Below, piece by piece: positions 34,012 to 45,546 of a stretch of DNA of 64,000 nt. The notes under the pieces are model-generated. The model was not told where the DNA came from, did no database searches, and was given only the letters and a program-made list of their open reading frames with translations. Position 1 is the first letter of the stretch; every line of letters starts with the position of its first letter. Source of the DNA: Leptidea sinapis (Eukaryota; Arthropoda; Insecta; Lepidoptera; Pieridae); contig NC_066265.1 in assembly GCF_905404315.1 (NCBI RefSeq), forward strand, positions 10,959,501-11,023,500, read 5' to 3'. The position numbers and the translations under genes are program-made.

Positions 34012-36410
34012 GTTTTTTTTTATGGAATAGGAGGACAAACGAGCGTACGGGTCACCTGTTGTTAAGTGATCACCGCCGCCCACAATCTCTTGCATCACCA
34101 GACGAATCACAGGAGCGTTGCCGGCCTTTAAGGAAGGTGTACGCGCTTTTTTTTGAAGGTATGTCGTATCGTCCCTGAAACACCGCACAAGGAAGCTCAT
34201 TCCACAGCTTTGTAGTACGTGGAAGAAAGCTCCTTGAAAACCGTACTGTGGAGGACCGCCACACATCCAGATGGTGAGGATGATATCCTAACTTGTGGCG
34301 TGTCGTGCGAAGGTGGAATTCGGCGGCAGGAATCAGGTTAAACAGCTCTTCGGAACACTCCCCGTGATAAATGCGGTAGAAGACACACAATGAAGCGACG
34401 TCTCTACGCAACGCCAAGTGATCCAGCCGTTCACAGAGCACTGGGTCCCCGACAATTCGAGCTGCTCTGCGTTGCACGCGGTCAAATGGATTGAGCTGAT
34501 ACTGGGGTGCGCCAGACCAGAGATGACAGCAATACTCCATGTGTGGCCGGACCTGCGCTTTGTAGAGCGCTAGTATGTGGGTCGGCTTGAAGTATTGCCG
34601 TGCTCTATTAATGACGCCCAGTTTCTTTGAAGCCAATTTGGGTTTGCCTTCCAGATGACCACGAAATTGGCAATCGCTCGAGATTTCGAGACCCAGTATT
34701 CCGATACTAGGCGCGGCTTTAAGAGAAGTGTTCTCGAAGAGCGGTGATACGACAAATGGGGTTTTTTTAGTGGTAAACGCGCAAACTTGAGTCTTGTGGG
34801 GGTTAAATTGGACAAGGTTCAATTTTCCCCATTCCGCGACCTTCTCGGCGGTGTTTTTCCGTTGTCGTCAAGAGTCGAGTTGGAGGCGAAAAGAGTGCAC
34901 AAGAGATCGGCTTTCTCCTTTGCCGTATGGGCCAGGGTGTCATTCCTCATGTGCAACGGTGGCATGGACGGCTGGCTGAAGTTACCAAGAACAGCTTTCG
35001 ACAACGACCAGAACCTGCGTTGCATTGCGTGTTCCGGTCGGGTAACTGGAAAGCTGCTCGCCGATTTTGACGACGAGTTTTGAGTTTGCACGTGCGATTG
35101 GCCGCTTAAAAAATCTGGAGGCACGGTTGTATTTCCTCTTAAGAACTGTGCAGTTCGGATCCTTTGTGCCCAGCGCCGCAACCCAAGTTCGATACGCCTG
35201 TTTTTTGCAGTCAGATGCTGCTTTAACAGACGCATCGAACCAGGGCTGTGATCTGCCACCGATGGGTACTACAGAGTTTGGTATAAAAGTATCCATACCC
35301 TGTAGTATCACATCGGCAACTGCAACGGCGCAGGCGCTAGGATCATCCGAAGGGAAACAAACCCTGCCCCAAGGGTAGGATGCAAAAAAGGAACGCATCC
35401 TATCCCAATCTGCTGACTTGTAGTGCCAAACGCGGCGGGTCGCTGGTGGTCTGCGACGTTGGCGTCGGATAGGCACTACACTCCTGACCAGGCAATGGTC
35501 GGACGTTCCGAGAGGGGCGTCGACAAAGACCTGGTAACCATCGGGATGTGTAGTCAGCAGAAGATCTAATAAGGACGGCATGTGGCTATCCACATCCGGG
35601 AGCCGCGTTGGCGACTCAACCAATTGGGACAGACCATACGCCAATGCAAAATTATGCACATATCGCCCTGCGTAGTATATGGTACATGATCCAAGCCATT
35701 CGGCATTGTGCCGGAGGGGATCTGTGCAAGTACGTCGTCAATTGCCGCTTGAACGCAGCCCATAAGATGATCGGTTTCTGCGTTACCACTATGGGACCTG
35801 TAGACACACGCATAGATGCGGACGCGGTCCTCTAAATCTACGCGGAGCCAGAGAGTGAACAGGTCCCTACCCCCAAAATTGCCGAGACGGCGACAGCAGA
35901 TATCCTCCCTAACGTACACACATACCCCGGCATGAGGCAAAAAATTGTGCTCAATTTTGTACCCGGGGTACGTTAAATATGACGTATCGCTAGGTCGAGA
36001 TATCTGCGTCTCAGTAAGGAAACACAAGGCCGGCTGCGCCGTATCAAGGTGGTGGTGGACGGCGTTTAAATTGGAGTGAATTCCCCTGATATTGCAAAAG
36101 TCCACGTTGAGTGTGGAGCGTGGTGCCGTGGTGCCTAAACTGCCTCGTTTGTCCTTTGTCATGCGCGGTTCTGTGCCCTCCCCAGAATATGAAGGGCAGC
36201 CCGAGCTAGAGTGCCCGGGGAGGGATTCTCCAACTCTGGTAGAGCCGGTACCCTCCTGGGGTAAAAAGCGTTTCATGCCATCCGAGGTTCAAGCGGCGAT
36301 ATAAAGCATGAAACGCGGGAAATCACCACGTCACGATGGTCGGCGCGTTGGGCAACTGCGATATGGTGGTGTACACCTGTCCAGAGTCCCAAACTTACTC
36401 CACAATCTGT
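34012..36410 (-). pseudogene. Jockey/CR1-group LINE with the reverse transcriptase core deleted, copy 3
   Basis: Coding direction runs from about 36410 down to the A-rich 3' end at 34012. The 5' part is an AP-type endonuclease: FCNIRGIHSNLN, FLTETQISRPSD, YRSHSGNAETD and later LGTSDHCLVRSVV. The catalytic GDFN block is lost at a junction near 35710. A linker follows, then at about 34840 the frame jumps straight from a pre-RT region (ADLLCTLFASNSTLD) to NLVQFNPHKTQVCAF and the intact C-terminal third (34822-34070, 250 codons; thumb ILALYKAQVRPHMEYCCHLW). The fingers and palm with YADD are gone. A dead copy that still keeps long open stretches, so GC and codon use differ strongly from flanking DNA. 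Confidence 0.85.
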
Positions 36411-36714
36411 GCATTAATGAAACAATGATATTTATTCAAATTACTTATTATGTTGTTCTGACAGTATGTATTTCTCTTTGTGTTTCGCTAAGCAACCTTT
36501 TGTCATTCAGATAATCATTTACAGTGTAATAAGCCTGTTTAATTAAAATGTTCTTTACTGATTTAAATCTAATTGGTATCTATCAAATTGGTATTCTATT
36601 ATATAAAATGCGGACACCCATCCATAAACACATAATTAGCCATAGCTTCCTTCCAGGCAAGATAATGACAGTGGTTGATGATGACATGTAGTCATTAGAA
36701 ATAGGTGATGCGGC

Positions 36715-36970
36715 GGACAGATCCAATTATCGGTCAATATCATTGGCAACGATCTCAGCTAAGGTGCTGGATAGACTGCTTGATGAACAGTTAGGTATGA
36801 CAATGAATATCCATGACGTGGAGTTTGGTTTAAGGCCGGAACTGTCAACGGAAAGCGCAATTCTGTTCTCTACTATATTGATAGAGAAACGCAGGTGTAT
36901 GCATATATTTTCGATCTATCCAATGCTTTTGACCTAGTGTCATATAAAATCCATTGGCAGAACTTAAGAA
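36715..36970 (+). pseudogene. Reverse transcriptase fragment of a second non-LTR family
   Basis: Reads SNYRSISLATISAKVLDRLL, then IHDVEFGLRPELSTESAI, then (after a frame change) YYIDRETQVYA-IFDLSNAFDLV. These are conserved fingers/palm blocks 2-4 of a LINE reverse transcriptase. Only about 250 bp survive. Confidence 0.65.
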
Positions 36971-36984
36971 AGGAAACATGCTTG

Positions 36985-37260
36985 TTGAAATCATAAATTT
37001 GCGTGGCGGCCATCTTGGATTTAAAAAATGATCCCAAATTCGTTCTCTGCACCCTCGAGAACCTCGGATTCGATATCAATATTGTTGGAATCATAAAATT
37101 GCGTGGTGGCCATCTTAGATAAAAAAAAAAACAAATTGGCGCATAGCCGAAAATCGAGTCGATTTGCTATAAAATTTCTCTCATACGTCGATAAACAAGT
37201 TTCTTCAAAAACATACCGACGTATTGAGAACCATCTCCTTTTTTGGAGTCGTTTCTCAAC
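36985..37260. repeat. GGCGGCCATCTTGGAT-type units and an element-P end
   Basis: Two related units (AATCATAAATTTGCGTGGCGG-type, ending GGCCATCTTGGAT and GGCCATCTTAGAT) lie about 100 bp apart. At 37205-37257 a fragment of the ACCGACTTC-element end follows (AACATACCGACGTATTGAGA). Related GATGGCGGAT blocks recur at 57960 and 60285-60400. Confidence 0.5.
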
Positions 37261-37796
37261 GTTTCCAAACATATGGTAAATTCAGTAATTTAAAAGAAAT
37301 ATTCAGAGTGACAATTAGATTAAGCCTAATTGAATTAAGATTATTTGACTTTGACTTTGAATACTTATAACATCATGTGGCGTCGTACATTATAGACTCC
37401 TTTCTATATGTACCAATAAACACAAAAAACTATCCCAGCGGAGGAACTCGGGGTATATAGTACTTTCATAGCTGGCAACATATTTTTTAATGGCGTCTGT
37501 TTTGTTTACAAAATATTTTGCTGTTTTGACGAATGTATTACCTTAAATTAAAAGCTGTGAAATAGTATTTAGGTGTGAAATGTGATTTTCTTACCCTATT
37601 TTTATGATAAGACACTTTGTGACACCCTTTTACTACACAGTTAGTAATTTTTCAATTAAATTTCACGCGCTGATTGTCCTGGAAGTTGACAGAATGACAC
37701 TGACGCGGCGGGAAACGTATGTGGTCATAAACGACCACATTGGAACTGCTTCATTTCGCTTGGGCCTACTCACATTCTAAGAGTTATAATTCTAAG

Positions 37797-37921
37797 TTTA
37801 ATACAATATACTTACTTAAACATACATATAAACATCCATGACTCGGAAACAAACATTCATATTCATCATATAAATGATTGCACCTACCGGGATTCGAACC
37901 CGGGACCTCTAGCCCAGTAGT
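37797..37921 (-). repeat. tRNA-derived SINE (family S), truncated copy
   Basis: On the reverse strand the B box GGTTCGAATCCC is followed by the body (ATGAATGTTTGTTTCCGAGT, CATGGATGTTTATATGTATG). The first half of the tRNA-like head is missing after CTACTGGGCT. The longer copy is at 45267-45546. Confidence 0.75.
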
Positions 37922-38034
37922 ATTAGTTACAATTTTCATGCTGTATCCGACTTTTTAAATTTGTGATTTTCTTTTTTTATAATCTTGTGTTTAACTTTGA
38001 CTACATAATATGTATATGACATGTATATTTTGTG

Positions 38035-38106
38035 TAGATGCTAATATTAGCATCTAGCGATAATATTTGATTGTTACATTATATAATGTAACAATCAAAT
38101 ATTATC
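38035..38106. repeat. 22-bp and 48-bp perfect palindromes side by side
   Basis: 38035-38056 is a perfect 22-bp palindrome (core GATGCTAATATTAGCATC). Two bases later 38059-38106 is a perfect 48-bp palindrome with no spacer. Its left half starts GATAATATTTGATTG and ends TTACATTAT. I checked both halves base by base. Confidence 0.95.
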
Positions 38107-38799
38107 TTAGAATTTTATTATTATATAATGGCATGGAGGTAATGTAATTTGCATGCCCTTTTTGGCTATGTGTTGATTCGTTTAGACTTATTTTGTTAAC
38201 TTGTATACACACATTATGCAAATAAAGAATTATTATTATTATTATAGGCAGGCTCAGGCTCAGTCAATAATATCTTAACCATTAAGTAAACCATCATTTA
38301 ACGAGCTAGGCAGCAGGCACTTGGGGTGCAGTGACGTAATAACTCCATGGATGAACGCCGTCGCTCTTCAATTAGTGCATCAGACGGAAAATTAGTCCAA
38401 GCTCGGTTCACCCGACTGTACATCGCTCGTAGTACACCACTGTGATTAAAATTATACGCATCGGTAATTTTAACTTTTTTTTTCATATTTATACAACTTG
38501 TTACAGAATCTCTGTTATGACAACTTCTGCCGGTTAGTCATTAGCTATAGTCTGTGTTATTTATAAACGCGAAGTAAAGTTATTCCAAATTTAAAACTTT
38601 TTGTCTTTATCTGACCTTTGTCACTACAGAATAACATGACAGGGAGAAGTAATTTTAATCTTGAAGTAATTGCGTTTATAGACCTGTGCTGAAAGCCTTT
38701 GAAAATAATAAAAAGTGAAAAAAAAAATAGTAGGATGAAATCCATTGGAAAAGGAAGAGAATATAACAAAAATGATAGAAAAGATAAATTACGGGTTCG

Positions 38800-39259
38800 G
38801 ATTTGAAGTACGCTAAATAACAATTTGTCTAAATATGTGCAGATATACTAAATTTTTCAATGCAGCAATGAACGTAAGCGCTTAATTGAAGAGTTCCGTT
38901 ACTTTGCCATAGATTCTGAAATCAGAACCTAACCAAACTCTCACCAAACTATCTTTGAAGTATATCCTTTCCAATAAAAACAGAATCATCGAAATCAGTT
39001 GGCGCGTTATTGAGTTATTCGTAAATTTATCATCCAATTTGCTATACGTATGTATAGCAAATTTAAGACTTTTATGATTTTTCCCATGGATGCCACTGTC
39101 AGATCTGGACCAAGTTACAATGGGACCACACGGGAAGCACCAGCTTTCAAATAAAAAAAGAATTATCAAAATCGGTTCACCCAGTCGAAAGTTTTGAGGT
39201 AACAAACATAAAAAAAACATACTGACGAATTGAGAACCTCCTCCTTTTTAAAGTCGGTT
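38800..39259 (-). mobile_element. ACCGACTTC element (family P), shortened copy
   Basis: The reverse strand starts AACCGACTTTAAAAAGGAGG and matches the + copy at 55787-56551 through TCAGATCTGGACCAAGTTAC-type and TCCGTTACTTTGCCATAGAT-type sequence to the ATGCAGCAATGAACGTAAGC block. A middle section of about 185 bp and the distal inverted end are missing. Confidence 0.7.
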
Positions 39260-39699
39260 AAAAACCAAAGACATGGTTATTTGAATTTTTTATCTTGCTT
39301 TTGAGATTTTGTAAAACGAGTGTAAAATTGTAGATCTTTTTATTACGTACAACTTTGCTTGTTAACTTTTTTCCATACGACTTGTAGTTTCGCTGTAAAT
39401 CGATATACACCGTTTTTTACTTAAAGATCCCCGTTTTCCACTTTCCGACCTGAGATCGCCCGTAATTTATTTTTCCTTTCATTTTTGTTTATATCTTTTG
39501 CTTTTCGAATGGGTTTCATCCTATTATTATTTTTTTTGGTTTCAATAATTATTATCGACCCTGGTCCGGCTATGAATTTCTCCAAAGTAATAAATGCGCT
39601 AAAAATTTGAGATTTGAGTAGAATTTTTGAATAGAGAAATAGAGTGATCTCAAAAAACATTATAATTTGACGTTTTACATAGCTGCATTTTATAAAATA

Positions 39700-40031
39700 C
39701 TAGCTGACCCAGCTAACGTTGTATTGCCGATATTAAAATCGCGATACAAAAGTAACTGTTGATCGTAGATGGGTGAAAATTTGAAGTTGTATGTTTTTTT
39801 TAATGCTGACTCAAAATCAAACAAATTTAAAAATGAGATGTCAAAAAAATTAAAAAAAAAATATTTGTGTGGACCACCCTTAACATTTAGGGATCTGAAA
39901 ATTAATTAACTTAGATGTTGGCCGATTCTCAGACCTACTCAATATGCTCACAAAATTTCATGAGAATCGGTCAAGCCGTTTCGGAGCAGTACGGGAACGA
40001 ACACTGTGACACGAGAATTTTATATATGAGA
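39700..40031 (-). mobile_element. Non-autonomous Helitron-like element (family H1), copy 2
   Basis: The reverse strand begins TCTCATATATAAAATTCTCG and ends ACGTTAGCTGGGTCAGCTAG, flanked by A and T. It keeps both diagnostic ends (TC, CTAG) and aligns along its length with 8538-8856. No Rep/helicase gene. Confidence 0.8.
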
Positions 40032-40164
40032 TAATCTAAAATGCAAAAAATATAGATTAAAAAGTGTGGCAATGAGTTTCTTGCCATTTTCCTCAGTAAA
40101 GAGCAACTTTTCCGAAGTGATAGTAAAATCTTTGACATTCATAAATGTGATTTTGATCTAATTA

Positions 40165-40435
40165 AATAAATGATTTGCTACATGTCTGCAGCGGATCATG
40201 AGGTACTTTGGCCACATTGCACGACGTTTGATGGTCACCGGGAAAATTGAGGGGAAGAGACCAAGAGGCCGGAGCCCACGACGCTTGTCTGACCAAATAT
40301 CCGAGAAGACTAAACAACCCATCAGCATCGCACTCCACCATGCGACAGACCGGAACAGATGGAGGAAAGCTGTAGACGAACTTAAGCGGAGTTACTATCC
40401 TCAACAATGAGGGAACGACTGTGAAGAAGAAGAAG
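40165..40435 (+). pseudogene. C-terminal tail of a non-LTR retrotransposon ORF
   Basis: Reads RYFGHIARR-MVTGKIEGKR, PRGRSPRRLSDQI, then ALHHATDRNRWRKAVDELK and stop. This is the typical endonuclease/RT polyprotein tail. The rest of the element is absent. Confidence 0.7.
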
Positions 40436-41164
40436 GCAAATGTAGGACAAAGGTAGAACTACTAGGAGTGCTTTAAACGAGGTAAGAAAGACCTTTACCC
40501 ATAATGAACTTAAAAAAAAAACAACTTGTAATGACACACACTTTTTAAGATAGCCAATTTAAGAGATAATTCTCTACAATATTTTCATGTTGCTGATAAA
40601 ACCTAAAGATCAATGTTGACTTTTCTTAAACTCAGTTAAAAGGGGAATATTCAAGAAATTATAATATAATGTAAAGGAAAAAGCAACCTCAACCATTGAG
40701 CATTAATTGAAAATATACTATATTATATAGTATAAATATTGTATTATATAATAGTTGAGACAAAATAGATGAAAATCCAAACAAAATGACACAAATACAT
40801 GTACAAAAGAATCTTGGTTACTCGTACCTACATGTAACTCGTATTAAAGTTTATGTTACAATTCTAAGTTTAAACCATTTTGGCTGAACATGTAAATAGG
40901 ACACTGCTCGTGGTAATGCATATTTTATATTCGCGTCGATAAGCAAGTTTGCATGTATAATATAAGAGATGTACCGTAATGTACCGCCGGGGAACGTGAC
41001 GCTATGAATATTTCAATATTATCATGTTTTATACGGAATGTAAATGTAAATAGTGTGTTCACTCACACATTAGTTATGTATTTTGGTTATTTACGTAATA
41101 ACATGATCGTTTTAAAAGAAGGGGAGGACAAATGAGACTAGTACAGGCTCTATTTACCTTTAAA

Positions 41165-41600
41165 TCATGAATCTGAGATAATTTATGTGTCTACAAAATA
41201 GCGCGAACAGTTAAGGCGAAGAGTAAGCAGAAAACACGCAAACAAGGTGTTTTTAGACAAGTTTTGTGGTGAAAGTATAGCATTACGAGCTATGAACACT
41301 ACTTAATCCTGTTACACATATCCTTAAGTCTTATTTGTAGGTTGCTAATGCTTGCTGTTGGTTATAGTTAACACTGCCGAGCCTTTTTGGACTACTACTT
41401 TTCTTTGAAGTTAAACAAGTTATTTGGCATGGCGTGACGCATTTTTTTGGTACTTCTCTCATAAAAGTTATTCTTATAGCTTGTACTTTTTTGTGTAGGT
41501 TCATTTATTCAGATTAGTAGTGAATAACGAGGATTGAAAGCATATAAACTGTTTTCCACGCAAGAATTTTGAAAATATTGGCTTTGTTACATAGACGGCG
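41165..41600. repeat. Repeat family D, copy 2
   Basis: Reverse complement of 32315-32765, with AAACAAGGTGTTTTTAGACA, GTTGCTAATGCTTGCTGTTG, TTATAGCTTGTACTTTTTTG and AATATTGGCTTTGTTACATA. Followed at 41640-41780 by family E sequence (GAGTGTAAGACGTAGCTTGT, AACCTGGCCTG). Confidence 0.65.
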
Positions 41601-41799
41601 GACCGGCAGCCGTGAACTCATATCGCTCAAGGTCGCTGGCATTTAGTGTCGCCTTAACCTCTATTTTCAGCAACGAAAACTAAACTAAAGTGACATACGT
41701 ATCGCGAGTGTAAGACGTAGCTTGTCATGCACACTAAAGTAAAAAACCTGGCCTGTTGTCATGCGTTGCCTAACAACGAGGCTCTATCTGGACATATAA

Positions 41800-42420
41800 A
41801 TTATGTATGCCATGAATCATAAACACGATCGTGCCTGTCTCCATCAGAATACAGATAGAGACTACCAACTACCATTAGCCACCTGTCCTGACATATTTCT
41901 CTGCATTTTTCCACTAGCTTCAACGTCTTTATACAATATGTTCTCTTATTCTGTTTTGATACTTCACCTTTTCTAAATAAGTGGGGGCCAACGGGCTCAC
42001 GCGAGCGAAAGTGGTGACACAACCGCCTATCGATATAAGCACCACCAAGGATCAAGATATTCGTTGCCAAACTTGGGTCGTATCGGCAAAACTGTAGCCG
42101 ATAGTTGATTCCACAACGTGGCTGTGCGAGGCAAGAAATTTCTAGAAATATCCGCGATTAAAGAATGACAGACGACACATGATGCTGATGGAATTTCTCA
42201 TTTTGACGTAATATCCGGTGGTGAATTCGGCTGCTGGGATTCAACCCGAACAACTCCTGCAAGCACCCCCAAGAAGATGCAGAGATAACCCACAGTTCTA
42301 CACACCGTTAAAGAATCGAGCTGATCCGTGATGAATAGGTTGTCGATGATTCGAGTCGCTCTTCGTTGTATGCGGTCAAATGGAAGGAGTTAGTACTGGG
42401 GAGCTCCCACCAACAGCTGA
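41800..42420 (-). pseudogene. Degraded LINE reverse transcriptase 3' part
   Basis: On the reverse strand LLPFDRIQRRATRIIDN near 42380 is followed by a LCIFLGVLAG block, EFTTGYYVK-like sequence, and NFLPRTATLWNQLSATV near 42110. These are the same C-terminal blocks as in the 34-kb LINE but diverged. An 89-codon frame at 41801-42070 downstream is not recognised. Confidence 0.6.
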
Positions 42421-42451
42421 GAACAGTACAGATCATAGAATGTACGCCTAG

Positions 42452-42490
42452 ATGCCTGAACAGTGACTGGGACAGTCACTGTTCAGGCAT
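42452..42490. repeat. Perfect 18-bp stem, 3-nt loop hairpin
   Basis: ATGCCTGAACAGTGACTG, loop GGA, then the exact reverse complement. It interrupts a LINE fragment: sequences like the LINE flank (GCGGTCAAATGG, AGCTGGTACTGGGGAGC, GAGAACAGTACAGA) occur upstream and again at 42625-42690 without the hairpin. Confidence 0.9.
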
Positions 42491-42624
42491 TATCTATAGT
42501 TGTTTATTCATAATCTATGTTAAAAATGGCTCTGTCGCAAATCCTACTACTACACAGCTGAATATCTAAGTGATGGGACAGCCTGGGACTAGATTTTGAT
42601 TATATTATAGCAATAACAATATCT

Positions 42625-42695
42625 TCGTTGCATGCGGTCAAATGGATTAAGCTGGTACTGGGGAGCTGGCCCAGAGGTGAGAACAGTACAGAGCG
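42625..42695 (-). pseudogene. Small LINE fragment repeating 42370-42435
   Basis: GCATGCGGTCAAATGGATTA, AGCTGGTACTGGGGAGCTGG and GAGAACAGTACAGAGCG repeat the sequence 250 bp upstream. This is either a local duplication or two insertions of related copies. Confidence 0.6.
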
Positions 42696-43084
42696 CAAAA
42701 AAGATTGAGAGTTTCTTGCGCCGCTTCTTTTGTCTCAGAGCGCCATTTGTTTCCGAAACAGTGGTAGTGCTAGAAGTGACATCAAAAGGAATTCTAAAGG
42801 AATTAATTTTGAAAAAATTAAATGCCTCACATCGACCTTTCCATCTATATTAGCTCAAAATTTGTGTAGTCCATCTACGATCATCAAACCTAACCAAACC
42901 ACTCCAACACTTTCTTATCAATGTGACTATCTGTACCTTTACTCCACATCACTCTTTTGTGCCCTTGTTTCTTAAACTGTCAATTGTTTTAATCTGATTT
43001 TTAACCAAAGAGCCGACTGACGCTTACAGCTTAGAGTAAAGCTATGCACTTCAGTCTTCAAGCCAGCTTACATTCAGCGTTTTA

Positions 43085-43440
43085 TAAAGCACAGGCAGGC
43101 CACTATTGCTCTCATCTCTGCTGACACCACAGTATCGGCTCGATCTATTTCACCCCGTAATACGCAGATGTCAGCATTCATGCCCCCGAATCCCGCCTAC
43201 GCATCATTATCAGGGTCTTCACCATATGGATGTGTGGTGTTCCTACATAGTGCGGTTCTTAATAAACTTTCTTCCACGCACGACCAAGCTATGGAGTGAG
43301 CTTCAATACGCAATGTTTCAAGGACGGTATGACAAGGGAACTGTCAAAACCTTCAAAAAAAACGCGTATGCCATCCTATGAGGCTCTCAACGCTCACGTA
43401 GGTATTCTGGTATTGCTGGAGGAGGAGGCGTGGTTCTACA
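43085..43440 (+). pseudogene. Degraded jockey/CR1-group LINE 3' end
   Basis: Reads HPVIRRCQHSCPRI, then GLHHMDVWCSYIVRFLINFL, PRTTKLWSELQYAMFQGRYD, and an A-rich TFKKNAYAIL region. This matches the terminal block of the 34-kb LINE with many changes. Confidence 0.7.
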
Positions 43441-44100
43441 ATTAAAAATACAGCATCGTTTACGAAAGGTACGTAGGTAGCCCATATTGTATGGCGTAAC
43501 TCAAGTTATTGTTATTTCGGAAAAAGAACTAGTAAAGGTAAAAAATATATACACATAAAATTATGGGTAGCACCTCGTATCTATATTTTGTTATATTGAA
43601 CAAAAGTTCTTTTATTGCGACGCACAAATACATAACTTTCACACTTCTAGTAAAGCTAAATTAAGAAAACAGTACATATCTAGTTTGTTATATAGCTAGA
43701 ATCCAGTAGCTAATTTAGTATAACAGTTATGTATGGAACTACGATTTGGATCAAAGCCAACATGATTGTAATCTATCATTGAATTGATTATTGTTACTCA
43801 TGTTTCGACATGTTCATCTGACATGGATATGTTAATGGTGTGAGCCGAGCGATATTATAATAATATATAGCAAACATATTATTGTAATTGTATTCAGTAA
43901 TTTAGCAAATTGATAGAATTCTAATGATCAGACAGTTTACTGATGTGTCAGATCAGACAGTTGAATAATATGCGACCAAGAAACTCGCTTAGGGAAAAAA
44001 ATATTTTGATAAACATCTTACCCCTTTTGCTAACAATATATATACTTACATGTAATGATTGTTAGAAAAAACATTACTGAATTTAAAAAAATCCATTTAA
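43441..44100. other. AT-rich intergenic DNA, no feature seen
   Basis: No exon or recognised repeat. Confidence 0.4.
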
Positions 44101-44430
44101 TTCAAATAGAATACAAATAGACTACGTGCCGTAAGAGGGAGAGAGAGAAAGACTCTTAGTGACTGAATGGTGGTCGAGTTATCTTCTCAACCTGTGTGAG
44201 GGCGGAAGGAGGGTGTTGGGGCTGAGCCCAATACCCTGGCTCTTCTTCTCCCAAGACGTTGGGAGAGTCTTTAGGTAATTATATTGTCGGCGCTATTCGC
44301 CTAGAACACAACGTTGTATTTAGTTTTTTAATTATTTTTTTTTTGCGTTGTGTCCTTTGCTAGTAGCTAGTCAGTCAGTCCTTTGTCGTTTTGACTGAAT
44401 GAATCAAGTGCGCCTCTATTTATACACTGA
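44100..44430. other. GC-rich hairpin cluster of unknown origin
   Basis: In AT-rich DNA lies a GC-rich island with three stem-loops in a row. 44211-44236: 10-bp stem GGGTGTTGGG/CCCAATACCC with one G-T pair, loop GCTGAG. 44247-44266: 8-bp stem TCTCCCAA/TTGGGAGA, loop GACG. About 44289-44301: GGCG/CGCC, loop CTATT. After them come ACAACGTTGT and, past a T-run, GCGTTGTGTCC, which can pair with the upstream AACACAAC. There is no open frame. It could be a structured RNA, an LTR or 5' UTR of a retroelement. Confidence 0.45.
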
Positions 44431-45266
44431 AGGATTATTCTTGAAATATGTTGAACAGTGTCATAAATAATAAAAAAGAAAGAAAAAACTTGTAAACACG
44501 TTGTTTATGTAAGAGAAATGGTCATAAGCATAATAATCGACCATAGAGTATTAGCGATAAGGTCCTAGATACGCCGTTAGGGACCTTCGTAAGAATATTT
44601 TGCTTTTAACGTTTTAGTAAAGAGTTAGCTTATCCTAGGCTTGCCTATAAATGTAGCAGTGAAAATCTAAAATTATTATAGATTTGGGTTTTAACGAAAC
44701 GCGTTCGTGAAAGAGGCTAGTCTTTCTGCAAAGAGGCAAATCATACGACAATGAATAGCTTCTTTTCCTGTTACCTCTATTCAATGCACAAACGAAGTTA
44801 CGACGAACGATCTTGATATTATGGCGGCTTGATATTTGAAGTTCTTTCCAAGAATATCAGTTTCTTGTCGAAGCCGTATAAAAAAATTTAATGATAACGA
44901 AAATTATGATGTTAATTTATACAATGGTATACAAGGTATGAATATTAAGTTAACTACTCATACAGCAATATTTCAAAAGTTATGTTGGTACCAAATTATG
45001 TTGTAACTGTAAGCGTGGAATGTTGGCATAATGAATCATGAAATATTCATGAATCTCTCGTGAGAGATATGTTTATATCAACTTATTTTCATCATTATCT
45101 TGCTTCGAATATTTACGCCAAAAAAAAAGGGATTCCCTAAATCTAATCCAGGCAGATTTGCCCCCTTGTGGTAGAATAGTTGTCACTTACAAAAGTTTGT
45201 TTAATAGGAGCGGGCATAGATATTTATCGGCATTTTGCCCCATGTTTCAAAAAGAAGTTAAAAAAT
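44431..45266. other. Intergenic DNA with one shared repeat fragment
   Basis: 44985-45100 (GTAAGCGTGGAATGTTG, CATGAAATATTCATGAATCT) resembles 58500-58620 and weakly 49330-49400. Otherwise nothing. Confidence 0.4.
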
Positions 45267-45546
45267 TTATAAATAATAATAATGACACACTTTTTACACA
45301 AATTATCTTGCCCCAAGTTAAGCATATTTAGCCTGTGTTATGGGTTACAAGACAACGATATATTTAATACAATATACTTACTTAAACATACATATATTCA
45401 TATAAACATACATAAATACATTTAAACATCCATGACTCGGAAACAAACATCTATATTCATCATATAAATGCTTGCACCTACCGGGATTCGAACCCGGGAC
45501 CTCTAGCTTAGTAGGAAGGATCGCTAACCACTCGGCTATACAGATT
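45267..45546 (-). repeat. tRNA-derived SINE (family S), near-complete copy
   Basis: On the reverse strand the head reads TATAGCCGAGTGGTTAGCGA (A box) through B box GGTTCGAATCCC. Then come the body (GAATATAGATGTTTGTTTCC; CATAACACAGGCTAAATATG; CTTGGGGCAAGATAATTTGT) and an ATT-repeat tail near 45270. A tRNA-like head, an unrelated body and a simple tail define a SINE. It is not a functional tRNA. Confidence 0.85.

Noticed and set aside
34070..34822. 250-codon open frame on the - strand as a host gene
   Set aside because: Its sequence is the C-terminal third of a LINE reverse transcriptase and the same region occurs, broken, at 15326 and 28250.
41801..42070. 89-codon - strand open frame as a conserved protein
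   Set aside because: Lies directly downstream of a degraded LINE tail and shows no domain I can identify.
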